Shown here piece after piece: positions 35,616 to 44,372 of a stretch of 64,000 nucleotides of DNA. Every line of letters begins with the position of its first letter. Within the stretch, counting starts at the first letter, position 1. Below the pieces are notes generated by a model, which did not search any database, was not told where the DNA came from, and was given only the letters and a program-made list of their open reading frames with translations. Position numbers and translations under genes: made by a program. This DNA is from JAJYBV01 sp021812265 (GTDB lineage: Bacteria > Chloroflexota > Ktedonobacteria > Ktedonobacterales > JACDGC01). The stretch spans positions 1 through 64,000 of the forward strand of contig DAIDIC010000093.1 of the NCBI GenBank assembly GCA_027459525.1. Direction: 5' to 3'.

Positions 35616-36803
35616 ATGGCAGAAAATGACGCGGTTATAGTCAGCGTCGCCCGCACGCCAATCGGAAAATTTTTAGGGAGTCTTTCCCCGCTTAGCGCTA
35701 CAGATCTTGGCTCTATTGCCATACGCGAAGCTGTTAAACGTTCCGGAATACCCGGCGAAGCGTTTGATGAGGCTATTTTAGGCAATGTTGTTTCCGCCGG
35801 CGTCGGCCAAGCCCCCGCCAGACAAGCGGCAATCAAAGCCGGCCTGCCCGACGCATTGCCCGCGCTCACTATCAATAAAGTCTGTGGATCCGGCTTAAAA
35901 GCTGTTATGCTGGCTGCCCAGTCAATTAAGGCGGAAGATCAGCATGTTGTGCTGGCAGGCGGCATGGAAAGCATGAGCAACGGCCCCTATCTGCTTCCCA
36001 AAGCGCGTTCCGGCTATCGCTATGGGAACGGTGAATTGATAGACTCCGTTGCCAATGATGGCCTGTGGTGCTCATTTGAGCAATGCTTTATGGGCGATGA
36101 AGCTGAAATTATCGCCGAAAAATTCAATGTAACCCGCGAAGAACAAGATCGTTTGGCGTATGAAAGCCATATGAAAGCAGCGGCGGCTACAGCAGCGGGA
36201 CGCTTTAAAGATGAGATAGTCGCAGTGGAAATTCCCGGCAAAAAAGGGGTTATCCGCATTGAAACAGATGAATCAATCCGCCCGGAAACTACTATAGAAG
36301 CTCTTGCGGCGCTGAAGCCAGCTTTCAACTATGGAGCCAGAACCGTAACCGCCGGCAACGCGCCGGGTTTGAACGACGGCGCCGCCGCTGTGGTTACCGT
36401 CAGCAAACAATACGCCACAGCCCATGGCCTGGCGCCATTGGCGCGCATAACCGGCTACGCTTCGGCGGCAATTACACCTAAATATATCTTTGCCGCGCCT
36501 ACCCTCGCTGTACGAAAACTGATGGAGCGCACGAACACAAAAATCGCCGACTACGATCTGATTGAAGTGAACGAGGCGTTTGCCGCGCAAGCGTTGGCCA
36601 ACGCCAAAGAACTCGATTTGGATTGGAGCCGGGTCAATGTCAATGGCGGATCTATCGCCCTTGGGCACCCGCTTGGCGCCAGCGGCGCGCGCATTTTGGT
36701 CACTCTGATTTCTGAGCTGCGCCGGCGCGGCGGCGGCAATGGGCTTGCCACACTCTGCCTCGGCGGAGGCGGCGCTGTCGCGATGTCTATCATCGTCGAA
36801 TAA
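35616..36803 (+). CDS. Acetyl-CoA C-acetyltransferase (thiolase)
   Basis: A 395-residue thiolase from ATG 35616 with AAAGGAG eight bases upstream. It condenses or cleaves acyl-CoA. Catalytic Cys is in NKVCGSGLKAVMLA, His in GHPLGASGARI, and the second Cys in LATLCLGGGGAVAM. GGMESMSNGPYLLP and NEAFAAQALA are family landmarks. An upstream in-frame extension runs through the hairpin repeat and is not credible. The next gene is a mutase, so the pair may serve branched or propionate-type acyl-CoA metabolism. Confidence 0.95.
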   Translation: MAENDAVIVSVARTPIGKFLGSLSPLSATDLGSIAIREAVKRSGIPGEAFDEAILGNVVSAGVGQAPARQAAIKAGLPDALPALTINKVCGSGLKAVMLAAQSIKAEDQHVVLAGGMESMSNGPYLLPKARSGYRYGNGELIDSVANDGLWCSFEQCFMGDEAEIIAEKFNVTREEQDRLAYESHMKAAAATAAGRFKDEIVAVEIPGKKGVIRIETDESIRPETTIEALAALKPAFNYGARTVTAGNAPGLNDGAAAVVTVSKQYATAHGLAPLARITGYASAAITPKYIFAAPTLAVRKLMERTNTKIADYDLIEVNEAFAAQALANAKELDLDWSRVNVNGGSIALGHPLGASGARILVTLISELRRRGGGNGLATLCLGGGGAVAMSIIVE

Positions 36804-36926
36804 CACTATCGCGCGGTTCCGGATCCAAAGCAATACACACTCAACTTCTATAATTGATATTTTTGCTTCAGCTCCGGAGCCAAGCCATATTCCGTGCTTC
36901 GGCGCGCAAAAAATATGAGGCAAAAT

Positions 36927-38654
36927 ATGCTCGATCAAAAAGATCCCCAAGATAAACTGACAAGTCAAAACGCGCTGTATCAGCCCGAAGCGGTAAACCA
37001 TATCGCCGGCGCTCTAGCGGAATGGGAAAACGGCCCGGTAAAAAAATCAAATGCGCGCTTTCCCGAACGCAGCAAAGTTTTTTCTACTATGTCTGGCGTT
37101 CCGATAAACCGTTTATATACCCCTGCCGATGACATACAGCGCGATTTTATGCAAGATATCGGCTTTCCCGGTGAATATCCCTATACCCGCGGCGTTCAGC
37201 CGACTATGTATCGCGGCAAATTTTGGACCATGCGCATGTTTGCCGGATTCGGCACAGCGGAAGAAACGAACCGCAGGTTCCACTATTTGCTGGAAAACGG
37301 TCAAACAGGGCTTTCAATTGCTTTTGATATGCCTACGCTGTATGGGTACGACCACGACAACGATATGGCCGCCGGGGAATTTGGCAAATGCGGCGTAGCC
37401 ATATCTTCGTTGGCCGATATGGAAATTTTGCTGGATGGCATACCACTAGATCAGGTTACCACCTCGATGACAATTAACAGTCCGGCAGCCGTTATTTGGG
37501 CAATGTATATTGCCGCCGCAGAAAAACGCGGCGTCCCCATGGCGGCGCTGGGCGGAACATTGCAAAATGATATTCTAAAAGAATATATCGCGCAAAAAGA
37601 GTATTTATTTCCGCCTGAACCCTCCGTGCGGCTGGTTATAGACACCATTGAGTTTGGAACCAAATATATGCCCAAATGGAATACCATTTCCATTTCCGGG
37701 TATCACATCCGCGAAGCCGGCGCCACTGCCGCGCAAGAGCTGGCGTTTACCTTGGCGGATGGCTTGGCGTATGTCGACGCATCGCTGGAGCGCGGGCTGA
37801 CCATCGATGAGTTTGCTCCAAGATTGTCCTTCTTTTTCGATGTGCACAGTGATTTCTTTGAAGAAGTCGCTAAATTCCGCGCCGCGCGGCGCATTTGGGC
37901 GCGCGAAATGCGCGAACACTACCACGCCAAAGATCCGCGATCGTGGATGCTACGCACCCACGCGCAAACCGCCGGCGTTTCCCTGACGGCCCAACAACCG
38001 GAAAATAACGTTGTGCGCGTTGCTTTGCAAGCGATGGCCGCTGTTTTAGGCGGCACAAATTCACTGCACACCAATTCTTTAGACGAAGCTTTGGCGCTGC
38101 CCACCGAAAAAGCCGTCCTCATTGCGCTGCGCACCCAGCAAATCATCGCTCATGAAACCGGCGCCACAAATACAGTGGATCCATTAGGTGGATCTTATTT
38201 TGTGGAAGCGCTGACCGATGAAATAGAACGCCAAGCGGTTGCGTATATTCAACAGATTCGCGACTTAGGCGGCGTCATTCCCTGTATTCGCAACGGATAT
38301 TACCAGCGGGAAATCTCTGAGTCTTCCTATCGATTCCAGCAGGAAGTCGACCGGCGTGAACGGATTATTGTTGGTGTGAATGAATACGCGGTGGAAGAGC
38401 CGATGGCGGTTCCCACACTATACATAGACATGGCAAAAGAAAAAGTTCATATTGAACGGCTGAAAAAATTGCGGGAAACACGCGATAACGCCCAAGTTGA
38501 AAAAACACTGAACGCGCTGCGCGACGCAGCCAAAGGCACGGAAAACACTATGCCGTTTATATTAGACGCGGTTCGCGCATATGCGACTTTAGGCGAAATT
38601 ATGAATGTTTTTCGCGATGTGTTTGGCCCATATATCGAATCTCCCATCTTTTAA
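36927..38654 (+). CDS. Methylmalonyl-CoA mutase-type large subunit (catalytic domain only)
   Basis: A 575-residue B12-dependent acyl-CoA mutase subunit. Landmarks are YPYTRGVQPTMYRGKFWTMRMFAGFGTAEETNRRFHYLL, GLSIAFDMPTLYGYD, VTTSMTINSPAAVIWAMY, GTLQNDILKEYIAQ, and SISGYHIREAGATAAQELAFTLADG. It ends after PYIESPIF without the C-terminal cobalamin-binding domain (no DxHxxG), so a separate small B12 subunit is needed; none is in the window. It may act on methylmalonyl-CoA or isobutyryl/ethylmalonyl-type substrates. TGAGG precedes ATG 36927; ATG 36915 is an alternative. Confidence 0.92.
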   Translation: MLDQKDPQDKLTSQNALYQPEAVNHIAGALAEWENGPVKKSNARFPERSKVFSTMSGVPINRLYTPADDIQRDFMQDIGFPGEYPYTRGVQPTMYRGKFWTMRMFAGFGTAEETNRRFHYLLENGQTGLSIAFDMPTLYGYDHDNDMAAGEFGKCGVAISSLADMEILLDGIPLDQVTTSMTINSPAAVIWAMYIAAAEKRGVPMAALGGTLQNDILKEYIAQKEYLFPPEPSVRLVIDTIEFGTKYMPKWNTISISGYHIREAGATAAQELAFTLADGLAYVDASLERGLTIDEFAPRLSFFFDVHSDFFEEVAKFRAARRIWAREMREHYHAKDPRSWMLRTHAQTAGVSLTAQQPENNVVRVALQAMAAVLGGTNSLHTNSLDEALALPTEKAVLIALRTQQIIAHETGATNTVDPLGGSYFVEALTDEIERQAVAYIQQIRDLGGVIPCIRNGYYQREISESSYRFQQEVDRRERIIVGVNEYAVEEPMAVPTLYIDMAKEKVHIERLKKLRETRDNAQVEKTLNALRDAAKGTENTMPFILDAVRAYATLGEIMNVFRDVFGPYIESPIF

Positions 38655-38846
38655 GAGCAAAATTCCCTGCGTTTCTCTGCGCGCAAGGGGCAAATCGCTC
38701 CTTGCGTTCACAGCGCAAAGGCGCGGGGGTGTTCTTATGTCTCATTATTTATTTCTTTACTGTAGACCTGAGCCTTGAACAGGAGTGCAGAAAAATTTGG
38801 CGGCGCCATAAAAATCATATGAATCCCAACTACAATAAACGATTGG

Positions 38847-40508
38847 ATGACGCGCTCTATGAGTACTGAACAAACAATCTTTGATTATATTATCATCGGA
38901 TCCGGTTTTGGTGGCAGCGTTTCTGCCATGCGTCTGACAGAAAAAGGGTATTCTGTTTTAGTGTTAGAGCAAGGAAAACGTTTTGCCGATGCCGATTTTG
39001 CAATAACCAATAAAAATCTGCGCAAATTCCTTTGGATTCCACAAATCGGCTTGCGCGGCATTCTGCAAATCAGCCCATTCCGCGATGTTATTGCGCTGCA
39101 CGGCGCCGGAGTTGGCGGCGGCAGTTTAGTGTACGCAAACGTTTTAATAGAGCCAGACGAAGAACTTTTTCAGGCGCCGGAGTGGAATATGGCGGCAAAA
39201 TGGAAAGAGGCGTTGCAGCCTCATTTTGCAACCGCGCGCCATATGCTTGGCGTAACACAAAACCAGCGTGTTTGGCCGGCAGATACCGCCCTGAAAAAAA
39301 TTGCTGATTCATATGGCAGGGGAAAGTCATATCAACTAACTCCCGTCGGAGTCTTTTTCGGTGAACCGGGCAAAGAAGGCGTGGAAATAGATGATCCTTA
39401 CTTTGGCGGCAAGGGACCCCGCCGCAGTGGCTGCACACATTGCGGCGGATGCATGGTTGGGTGCCGTTATAACGCAAAAAACACGCTGGTAAAAAATTAT
39501 TTGTATTTTGCCGAGCAAGCAGGCGCGCGCATTATCTCCGAAACCGAAGCAAGCGCTATTATTCCCATACAACAATCCGAGGGAGACGCGCGTTATACCA
39601 TCACGGCGCGAACAAAAGGCGGCAAAAAAACATCGTTCCAAGCGCGGAATGTAATAGTGTCCGCCGGAACTGTGGGAACAATGAAGCTGCTGCTGCGCTG
39701 CAAAGATAGCACACGAACGCTTGCAAATCTTTCCCCCACACTGGGAACCAAGGTGCGCACAAACAGCGAATCTTTGCTGGGAGCCACCAGTAAAAATAAA
39801 AAAACAAAATATTCCGACGGTGTCGCCATAACATCCATCATGCAAGCAGATGATGTCACAGCAATAGAGCCTTTGCGCTACTCCAGCGGCTCAGTTGCAA
39901 TGCGGTATTTTACGTGGCCGCTGGTTCACGGAAAAAACGTTTGGCAACGAATGGGAAAATCCTTAGCGTGGTTCCTCACACATCCGTTATCGACGCTGCA
40001 CGCATATGCTTTACCGGGATGGGCCGATAAAACAACCATTTTATTGCTGATGCAGAAAATAGATATTTCGCTCTCAATGAAATCTGGGCGCAGTTTGTGG
40101 ACATTGTTTCGCAAAGGCATAGTAACAATACCATCACAAGAAACCGAATTGCAAAATAATCGGCTGGCTGTCGGAGATAAAATTACAAAAGATTTTGCCA
40201 AAGAAACGAAAACTCAGCCATTTGGCGCAATTAACGAAGGTTTGCTGGGCATCCAAATGACCGCGCATATTCTTGGCGGCTGCCCATTTGGTTCTAACGC
40301 AGAAGAAGGTGTCATCGATACACAATGCCGCGCGCATGGCTATCCGGGACTTTACATTATAGACGGGTCCGTCATACCGGGGAATCCCGGTGTAAACCCC
40401 AGTTTAACCATTGCTGCGTTTGCCGAATACGCCATGAGCTTTATACCCGCTAAACATGAAGTTGCAGCCGAAGCAAAAGTCACAAAAACGAAGACTGATC
40501 ATCTCTAA
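38847..40508 (+). CDS. GMC-family oxidoreductase (cholesterol oxidase-like)
   Basis: A 553-residue FAD enzyme. The dinucleotide motif is YIIIGSGFGGSVSAMRL near the N terminus, then LHGAGVGGGSLVYANVLI. A Cys cluster, SGCTHCGGCMVGCRYNAKNTL, is typical of the cholesterol-oxidase-like branch. The C-terminal motif is HILGGCPFGS, then LYIIDGSVIPGNPGVNPSLTIAAFAEYAM. No twin-Arg or other signal is seen, so the enzyme is probably cytosolic. Substrate unknown. ATG 38859 is a second possible start. Confidence 0.9.
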   Translation: MTRSMSTEQTIFDYIIIGSGFGGSVSAMRLTEKGYSVLVLEQGKRFADADFAITNKNLRKFLWIPQIGLRGILQISPFRDVIALHGAGVGGGSLVYANVLIEPDEELFQAPEWNMAAKWKEALQPHFATARHMLGVTQNQRVWPADTALKKIADSYGRGKSYQLTPVGVFFGEPGKEGVEIDDPYFGGKGPRRSGCTHCGGCMVGCRYNAKNTLVKNYLYFAEQAGARIISETEASAIIPIQQSEGDARYTITARTKGGKKTSFQARNVIVSAGTVGTMKLLLRCKDSTRTLANLSPTLGTKVRTNSESLLGATSKNKKTKYSDGVAITSIMQADDVTAIEPLRYSSGSVAMRYFTWPLVHGKNVWQRMGKSLAWFLTHPLSTLHAYALPGWADKTTILLLMQKIDISLSMKSGRSLWTLFRKGIVTIPSQETELQNNRLAVGDKITKDFAKETKTQPFGAINEGLLGIQMTAHILGGCPFGSNAEEGVIDTQCRAHGYPGLYIIDGSVIPGNPGVNPSLTIAAFAEYAMSFIPAKHEVAAEAKVTKTKTDHL

Positions 40509-40661
40509 TTTTACATGTGTTTGGCTGATAAAAACACTGGAAAATCATGCTTTTTCTGACATTTTATCAAAATATTTATGACAGACTTAATATCACAAAT
40601 CATGTAAAATCGTTTGTGATGCTTGTCACATTGTGATATAATTGTAATAAATATATCAAGC

Positions 40662-40910
40662 GTTCCGATTGGAAACAGTTTCCAATCGAATGGAACATCA
40701 TCATTGTCTTGCCAAAAGCATACATACACCAGTCAGAATTGTTCTGGATGCGGGCATCAAAACAGTGACCTTTCGATCGGATAGGGTGTATCCTTGTGAG
40801 TGTTGTGGTCTCGTCACAGACAGGGATCTCAACGTCGGTCGAAACATGTTGGCATTGGGACGACAATGCCTGGCGAAAACCTAGAAGCCCCTGCGTTTCT
40901 GCATGGGGAG
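40662..40910 (+). mobile_element. IS200/IS605-family remnant
   Basis: A 250-base relic with two hairpins and the tail of tnpB. Left: GATTGGAAAC, one base, GTTTCCAATC (40667-40687). Right: GCCCC-TGC, loop, GCA-T-GGGG (40887-40908), placed directly after the tnpB stop, as at the right end of IS200/IS605 elements. Most of tnpB is deleted and no tnpA is present. It resembles the short palindrome-bearing derivatives of this family. Confidence 0.7.
40669..40884 (+). pseudogene. tnpB: tnpB (RNA-guided nuclease) C-terminal fragment
   Basis: The last part of TnpB: YPCECCGLVTDRDLNVGRNMLALGRQ matches the final zinc-knuckle CxxC and the conserved DRDxNxxxN of the RuvC-III motif. The first CxxC and all upstream RuvC motifs are missing, and the frame upstream does not continue. 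It cannot encode a working nuclease. Confidence 0.75.
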
Positions 40911-40961
40911 TCGTCACCATGAACTAACTTACTATAAGTTATTGGTTGGAGTTAACAACAT

Positions 40962-41576
40962 ATGCACAGCGTTCGTATTTGGGGCAAAAACACACTTACG
41001 GCTAATCGTCCCACTATTCTAGGTATGTCCGTTATCGGCATTATTGCCATTATGTATCTTGTTTCCGGTTGCGGATCTGCTACAACAGCCGCAAGCAAAC
41101 CCAAGACAGTTACTACTGTAAATTTCGCTATTGTGCCACAGGCGCCGGGAGCGCAGTCGGGTTGGGTATCTTACTTGCCACAGCTTAATTTCGCTGTTCC
41201 CGCGCACACAGTCATTACCGTAAATATCGAAAATTATGATCTTGGCGGCGCAACTATGTCCAAGAGCTGGCCATACACCACAGTTACCGGTGTAGTCAAT
41301 AAAACAGCGAATGAAAACGGACATCCAATTTCCTCATTGCCAATTAACGAAATAGCGCATACTTTTACCATTCCAAATTTAAATGTAAACGTTCCTATCA
41401 CATTAAACGCCGATTCCGGTCAAACATACGCAACGGTATCGTTCCAGTTTAATTCAGGCGCGCCGGGCACATACCTTGTGCGTTGCTTTGTTCCCTGCGG
41501 CACCGGCTCTACCGGCTGGGATGGCCCAATGGCTACAAACGGCATGATGATGGGGCAAATTACCGTCGTCGGATAA
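40962..41576 (+). CDS. Cupredoxin-like lipoprotein
   Basis: A 204-residue exported lipoprotein: membrane-type residues 20-36 end in the lipobox YLVSGC. The mature part is a beta-sandwich. AHTFTIPNLNVNVPI carries the candidate first copper His. PGTYLVRCFVPCGTGSTGWDGPMATNGMMMGQITV carries the Cys and Met candidates, but the second His of classical blue-copper sites is not seen, so metal binding is uncertain. The C-terminal style resembles sulfocyanin-like proteins of respiratory chains. TTGGAG precedes ATG. It ends at a strong terminator. Confidence 0.75.
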   Translation: MHSVRIWGKNTLTANRPTILGMSVIGIIAIMYLVSGCGSATTAASKPKTVTTVNFAIVPQAPGAQSGWVSYLPQLNFAVPAHTVITVNIENYDLGGATMSKSWPYTTVTGVVNKTANENGHPISSLPINEIAHTFTIPNLNVNVPITLNADSGQTYATVSFQFNSGAPGTYLVRCFVPCGTGSTGWDGPMATNGMMMGQITVVG

Positions 41577-41606
41577 CTTTTAGCACAATAACATATTCAA
41601 TACGCA

Positions 41607-41639
41607 AGCCGGATGTGTGTACAACATCCGGCTGTTTTT
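41607..41639 (+). terminator. Rho-independent terminator of the cupredoxin-like gene
   Basis: AGCCGGATGT (41607-41616) pairs perfectly with ACATCCGGCT (41624-41633), followed by a run of five T at 41635-41639. Confidence 0.88.
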
Positions 41640-41884
41640 CTATCCCATAGTTCGAAATTTAGAAAATATATGAAATAACGCCACAGTACAATGATGCTCG
41701 CAATGGCTGCCTTCACTGGATTTTATAGTTTACTTTTAGCGCAAGTGCACCAGAAATATTATTTTCCACCCCTTCAGAAATTTTGCAGCAAAAAGAACAA
41801 CTACAACGAACGACACAGAACAAACACACACTATATATATATCACCCTATTACACGAACATCCCCCCTAAATAACACCCATCAG

Positions 41885-41916
41885 CAGCGAAGTTTTGTCT
41901 TGACAAAACTTCGCTG
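41885..41916. repeat. Perfect 15-base inverted repeat
   Basis: CAGCGAAGTTTTGTC, a TT loop, then GACAAAACTTCGCTG. There is no T-run after it on the plus strand. It is too perfect to be chance and has no protein-coding role; a regulator site, a stable RNA hairpin or a dispersed repeat are options. Confidence 0.65.
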
Positions 41917-42012
41917 ACATTATATGAAAGACTCCATCCAAACGATGTTGTACGCCATACTCTATACAACTTGGTAGCGCACAACAGGAGCAGACTGCAA
42001 ATCTCATAGCAA

Positions 42013-42054
42013 TCCGGCAGATATTTTTTTCACTATCTGCCGGAATAGTTCACA
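42013..42054. repeat. Hairpin plus first copy of a 24-base direct repeat
   Basis: TCCGGCAGATA (42013-42023) and TATCTGCCGGA (42034-42044) form an 11-base stem. Bases 42031-42054, which begin with CACTATCTGCCGG, recur exactly at 42674-42697. Confidence 0.65.
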
Positions 42055-42142
42055 CATAACGTTATTTTTGCTGTATTTCATTCGTTTGAAATAGTAACAG
42101 CCAGAACCTACAGCATATTTATACACATTCAGGAGTTTGTTT

Positions 42143-42637
42143 ATGAACCTATTTCGGGCGCCGTTGCGGCGCGGCTATTTTCTGAGCATACTCGGTTTCA
42201 TGATGATACTTGGCTCCTATTTCCTGCCATTTGCCGGAGGAAGTTGCAATGAGTTTTCTCCATGCGGACCTAGTCTCTCCCTTGTTTTTTTTATACTTTC
42301 AAACTTACAAAATATTCACACGTTCAGTGATTTTATAACCTCTTCCTCTTCATTTTTTCTATTTGTGTTAGCGGCGCCGCTACTCATGGCGACGCTCTTT
42401 GTTCTGCTGGGGTGGTTGTATATCCGCTTTGAATCGCGAACATTATTGAACATATTGCTTATCGTATGGGTTATCGGCTTCATAGAATTTGTTTTATTCT
42501 CATGGTTTATATTGATATTTGGCGGCTATCCTATCTTTGGGTTTTGGGGCACTTTGCTTGGGTATGGGATCCTTTTCTATGCGTATACTATTTGGGGTTG
42601 GCACAAGAAAAGCAAGCAAGAGCAGGCGCAGAGCTAA
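42143..42637 (+). CDS. Small four-helix membrane protein, unknown function
   Basis: A 164-residue protein from ATG 42143 (AGGAG seven bases before). Four membrane segments are visible, near residues 13-32, 58-88, 98-125 and 130-150, with a loop CNEFSPCG between the first two that could form a disulphide outside. A basic tail KKSKQEQAQS ends it. No family recognised. It is flanked by a 24-base direct repeat on both sides. Confidence 0.65.
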   Translation: MNLFRAPLRRGYFLSILGFMMILGSYFLPFAGGSCNEFSPCGPSLSLVFFILSNLQNIHTFSDFITSSSSFFLFVLAAPLLMATLFVLLGWLYIRFESRTLLNILLIVWVIGFIEFVLFSWFILIFGGYPIFGFWGTLLGYGILFYAYTIWGWHKKSKQEQAQS

Positions 42638-42673
42638 GGGCTAGGATATCGGGAAATGGCAGACAACAAGAGC

Positions 42674-42697
42674 CACTATCTGCCGGAATAGTTCACA
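42674..42697. repeat. Second copy of the 24-base direct repeat
   Basis: Identical to 42031-42054; GGCAGA upstream (about 42657) can pair with TCTGCC in the repeat, so this copy may also form a hairpin. Confidence 0.65.
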
Positions 42698-42842
42698 TCA
42701 TCCTCTTCATCACACAAAAAACACCATTAAAAAAAACGCCGCTGCGCCATTTTGCTTGATAGCGCAGCGACACAAATATTGATATAGTGACGCCAATAAC
42801 AGAGTCTTAGCGTTTTTCTTTGCAAAATACCCAACAATACAG

Positions 42843-44210
42843 TTAGGGCTGGGAATTGTGTTGGTTTTGAATAAAATCGGCAAACCAACGGCCGCTATCC
42901 TTAATAGTGCGCTGTTGGGTCTGCATATCCACATGCACTATTCCAAACCGTTTTACATAGCCTTCGGCCCATTCATAGTTGTCAAAAACAGACCACACCA
43001 AATAGCCCACCAACGGAACAGTGCGCTGAATGGCAGTATAGCACGCTTCAATATGCTTTGCTAAATAGTTAATACGATTGATATCATGCACAAAACCGTC
43101 CGATTCTACCACATCATCAAAAGCGGCGCCGTTTTCGGTTATCATTATGGGTATATTGGGGGCTTCCCTGTGTACACGCTCTATAATTGCGGTAATGCCT
43201 TCGGGGAAAATTTCCCAGCCCATCTCGGTATATTCGGCGTTACGCTTCTGTTCCGTCAAATCTGCTTCTTGAGAAGCAACATACTCACGGGAATAGTAAT
43301 TTATGCCAATAAAATCTAACGGCGTGGAAATAACACTAAGATCGCCATCTTGCATTTGCGGAAAACTCCCCATAATCTCTTTAAAATCATCAGAATATTT
43401 GCCATGCAGGATAGGATCAATAAACCAAGAATTAAAAAACACATCCCTTTCATGCGCTTTTTTCCGTGTTGATTCGCTGTCATCGGCAGTATAAATCGGC
43501 ACAAGGTTTAACGCAACACCAATTTTAGACGCAGAAGGAGTAACTGCCCGTAAACGCTGCGCCGCCAAGCCATGCGCCAACATCAATATATGCCCGGACT
43601 GCGCCGCTTCTACCGTTGATGTATGCCCCGGCGCGTGAACACCTACGCCATACCCTAAATACGACGCGCACCAAGGCTCATTTACCGTAATCCAATGCGA
43701 TACCCGATCACCCAATTTTCTGCCAACCGTTTCCACATAATCTGCAAAATATTTAGCAGTGTCTCTGTTCAGCCAGCCACCGGCGTGCTCTAATTGCGAT
43801 GGTAAATCCCAGTGGAACAATGTGGCAATCGGCGTAATATTATTTTGCAAAAGTTCATCAACTAAGCGATTATAAAAGTCTAGTCCCTTCTGGTTTACCG
43901 TTCCTGTTCCTGCGGGGAAAATCCGCGGCCAGGCAACAGAAAATCGATAGGCTCCTAAACCCAACTGCTTCATCAGCGCCACATCATCTTTATAACGATT
44001 GTAATGATCAATAGCTATGGCGCCGCTTTCACCGCGATAGGTTTTCCCAACAGTTGCGGCAAATTCGTCCCAAATACTTACACCGCGGCCATCTTGATAA
44101 ATGGCTCCTTCAATTTGATAGGCTGAAGTTGCGGCGCCCCATATAAAATCTTTGGGAAAATTTAAGGGTGTTTGCGGCTCATACACCGGCTGAGTTGTTT
44201 GAAGATTCAA
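42843..44210 (-). CDS. Beta-glucosidase, glycoside hydrolase family 1
   Basis: A 455-residue GH1 TIM-barrel enzyme that hydrolyses beta-glucosides or related disaccharides. The acid/base Glu is in ITVNEPWCASYLG and the nucleophile Glu in IMITENGAAFDD. FIWGAATSAYQIEGA, YRFSVAWPRIFP, and VGYLVWSVFDNYEWAEGYVKRFGI complete the family pattern. No signal peptide, so it cleaves imported sugar. The start is TTG 44210 with AGGAG ten bases upstream. It follows the ABC importer genes on the same strand after 162 bases and probably uses the transported sugar. Confidence 0.96.
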   Translation of the reverse strand: MNLQTTQPVYEPQTPLNFPKDFIWGAATSAYQIEGAIYQDGRGVSIWDEFAATVGKTYRGESGAIAIDHYNRYKDDVALMKQLGLGAYRFSVAWPRIFPAGTGTVNQKGLDFYNRLVDELLQNNITPIATLFHWDLPSQLEHAGGWLNRDTAKYFADYVETVGRKLGDRVSHWITVNEPWCASYLGYGVGVHAPGHTSTVEAAQSGHILMLAHGLAAQRLRAVTPSASKIGVALNLVPIYTADDSESTRKKAHERDVFFNSWFIDPILHGKYSDDFKEIMGSFPQMQDGDLSVISTPLDFIGINYYSREYVASQEADLTEQKRNAEYTEMGWEIFPEGITAIIERVHREAPNIPIMITENGAAFDDVVESDGFVHDINRINYLAKHIEACYTAIQRTVPLVGYLVWSVFDNYEWAEGYVKRFGIVHVDMQTQQRTIKDSGRWFADFIQNQHNSQP

Positions 44211-44372
44211 GAGATTATTTCTCCTTAGCGTGTTTTTTTTGTTTTATGCTGCAAAAGGCTGTTGCTTAACGTATTTTTTTTGCCGAAAAAGTATAAAAAA
44301 CGAGTGGCTTTTATAAGCGGCTGCTGGTTTTCAACAAGCTCTCAATAGATATATATTCTCAACATGAAATTT

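Larger units (their letters stand above)
41640..42142. other. Intergenic interval with two hairpin repeats
   Basis: About 500 bases without a gene. It contains a 15-base-arm hairpin at 41885-41916 and an 11-base-arm hairpin at 42013-42044. The second extends into a direct repeat that recurs after the next gene. Confidence 0.5.

Noticed and set aside
44211..44372. Separate promoter for the GH1 gene
   Set aside because: T-rich and A-rich tracts are present, but no -35/-10 pair with proper spacing was found on the minus strand.
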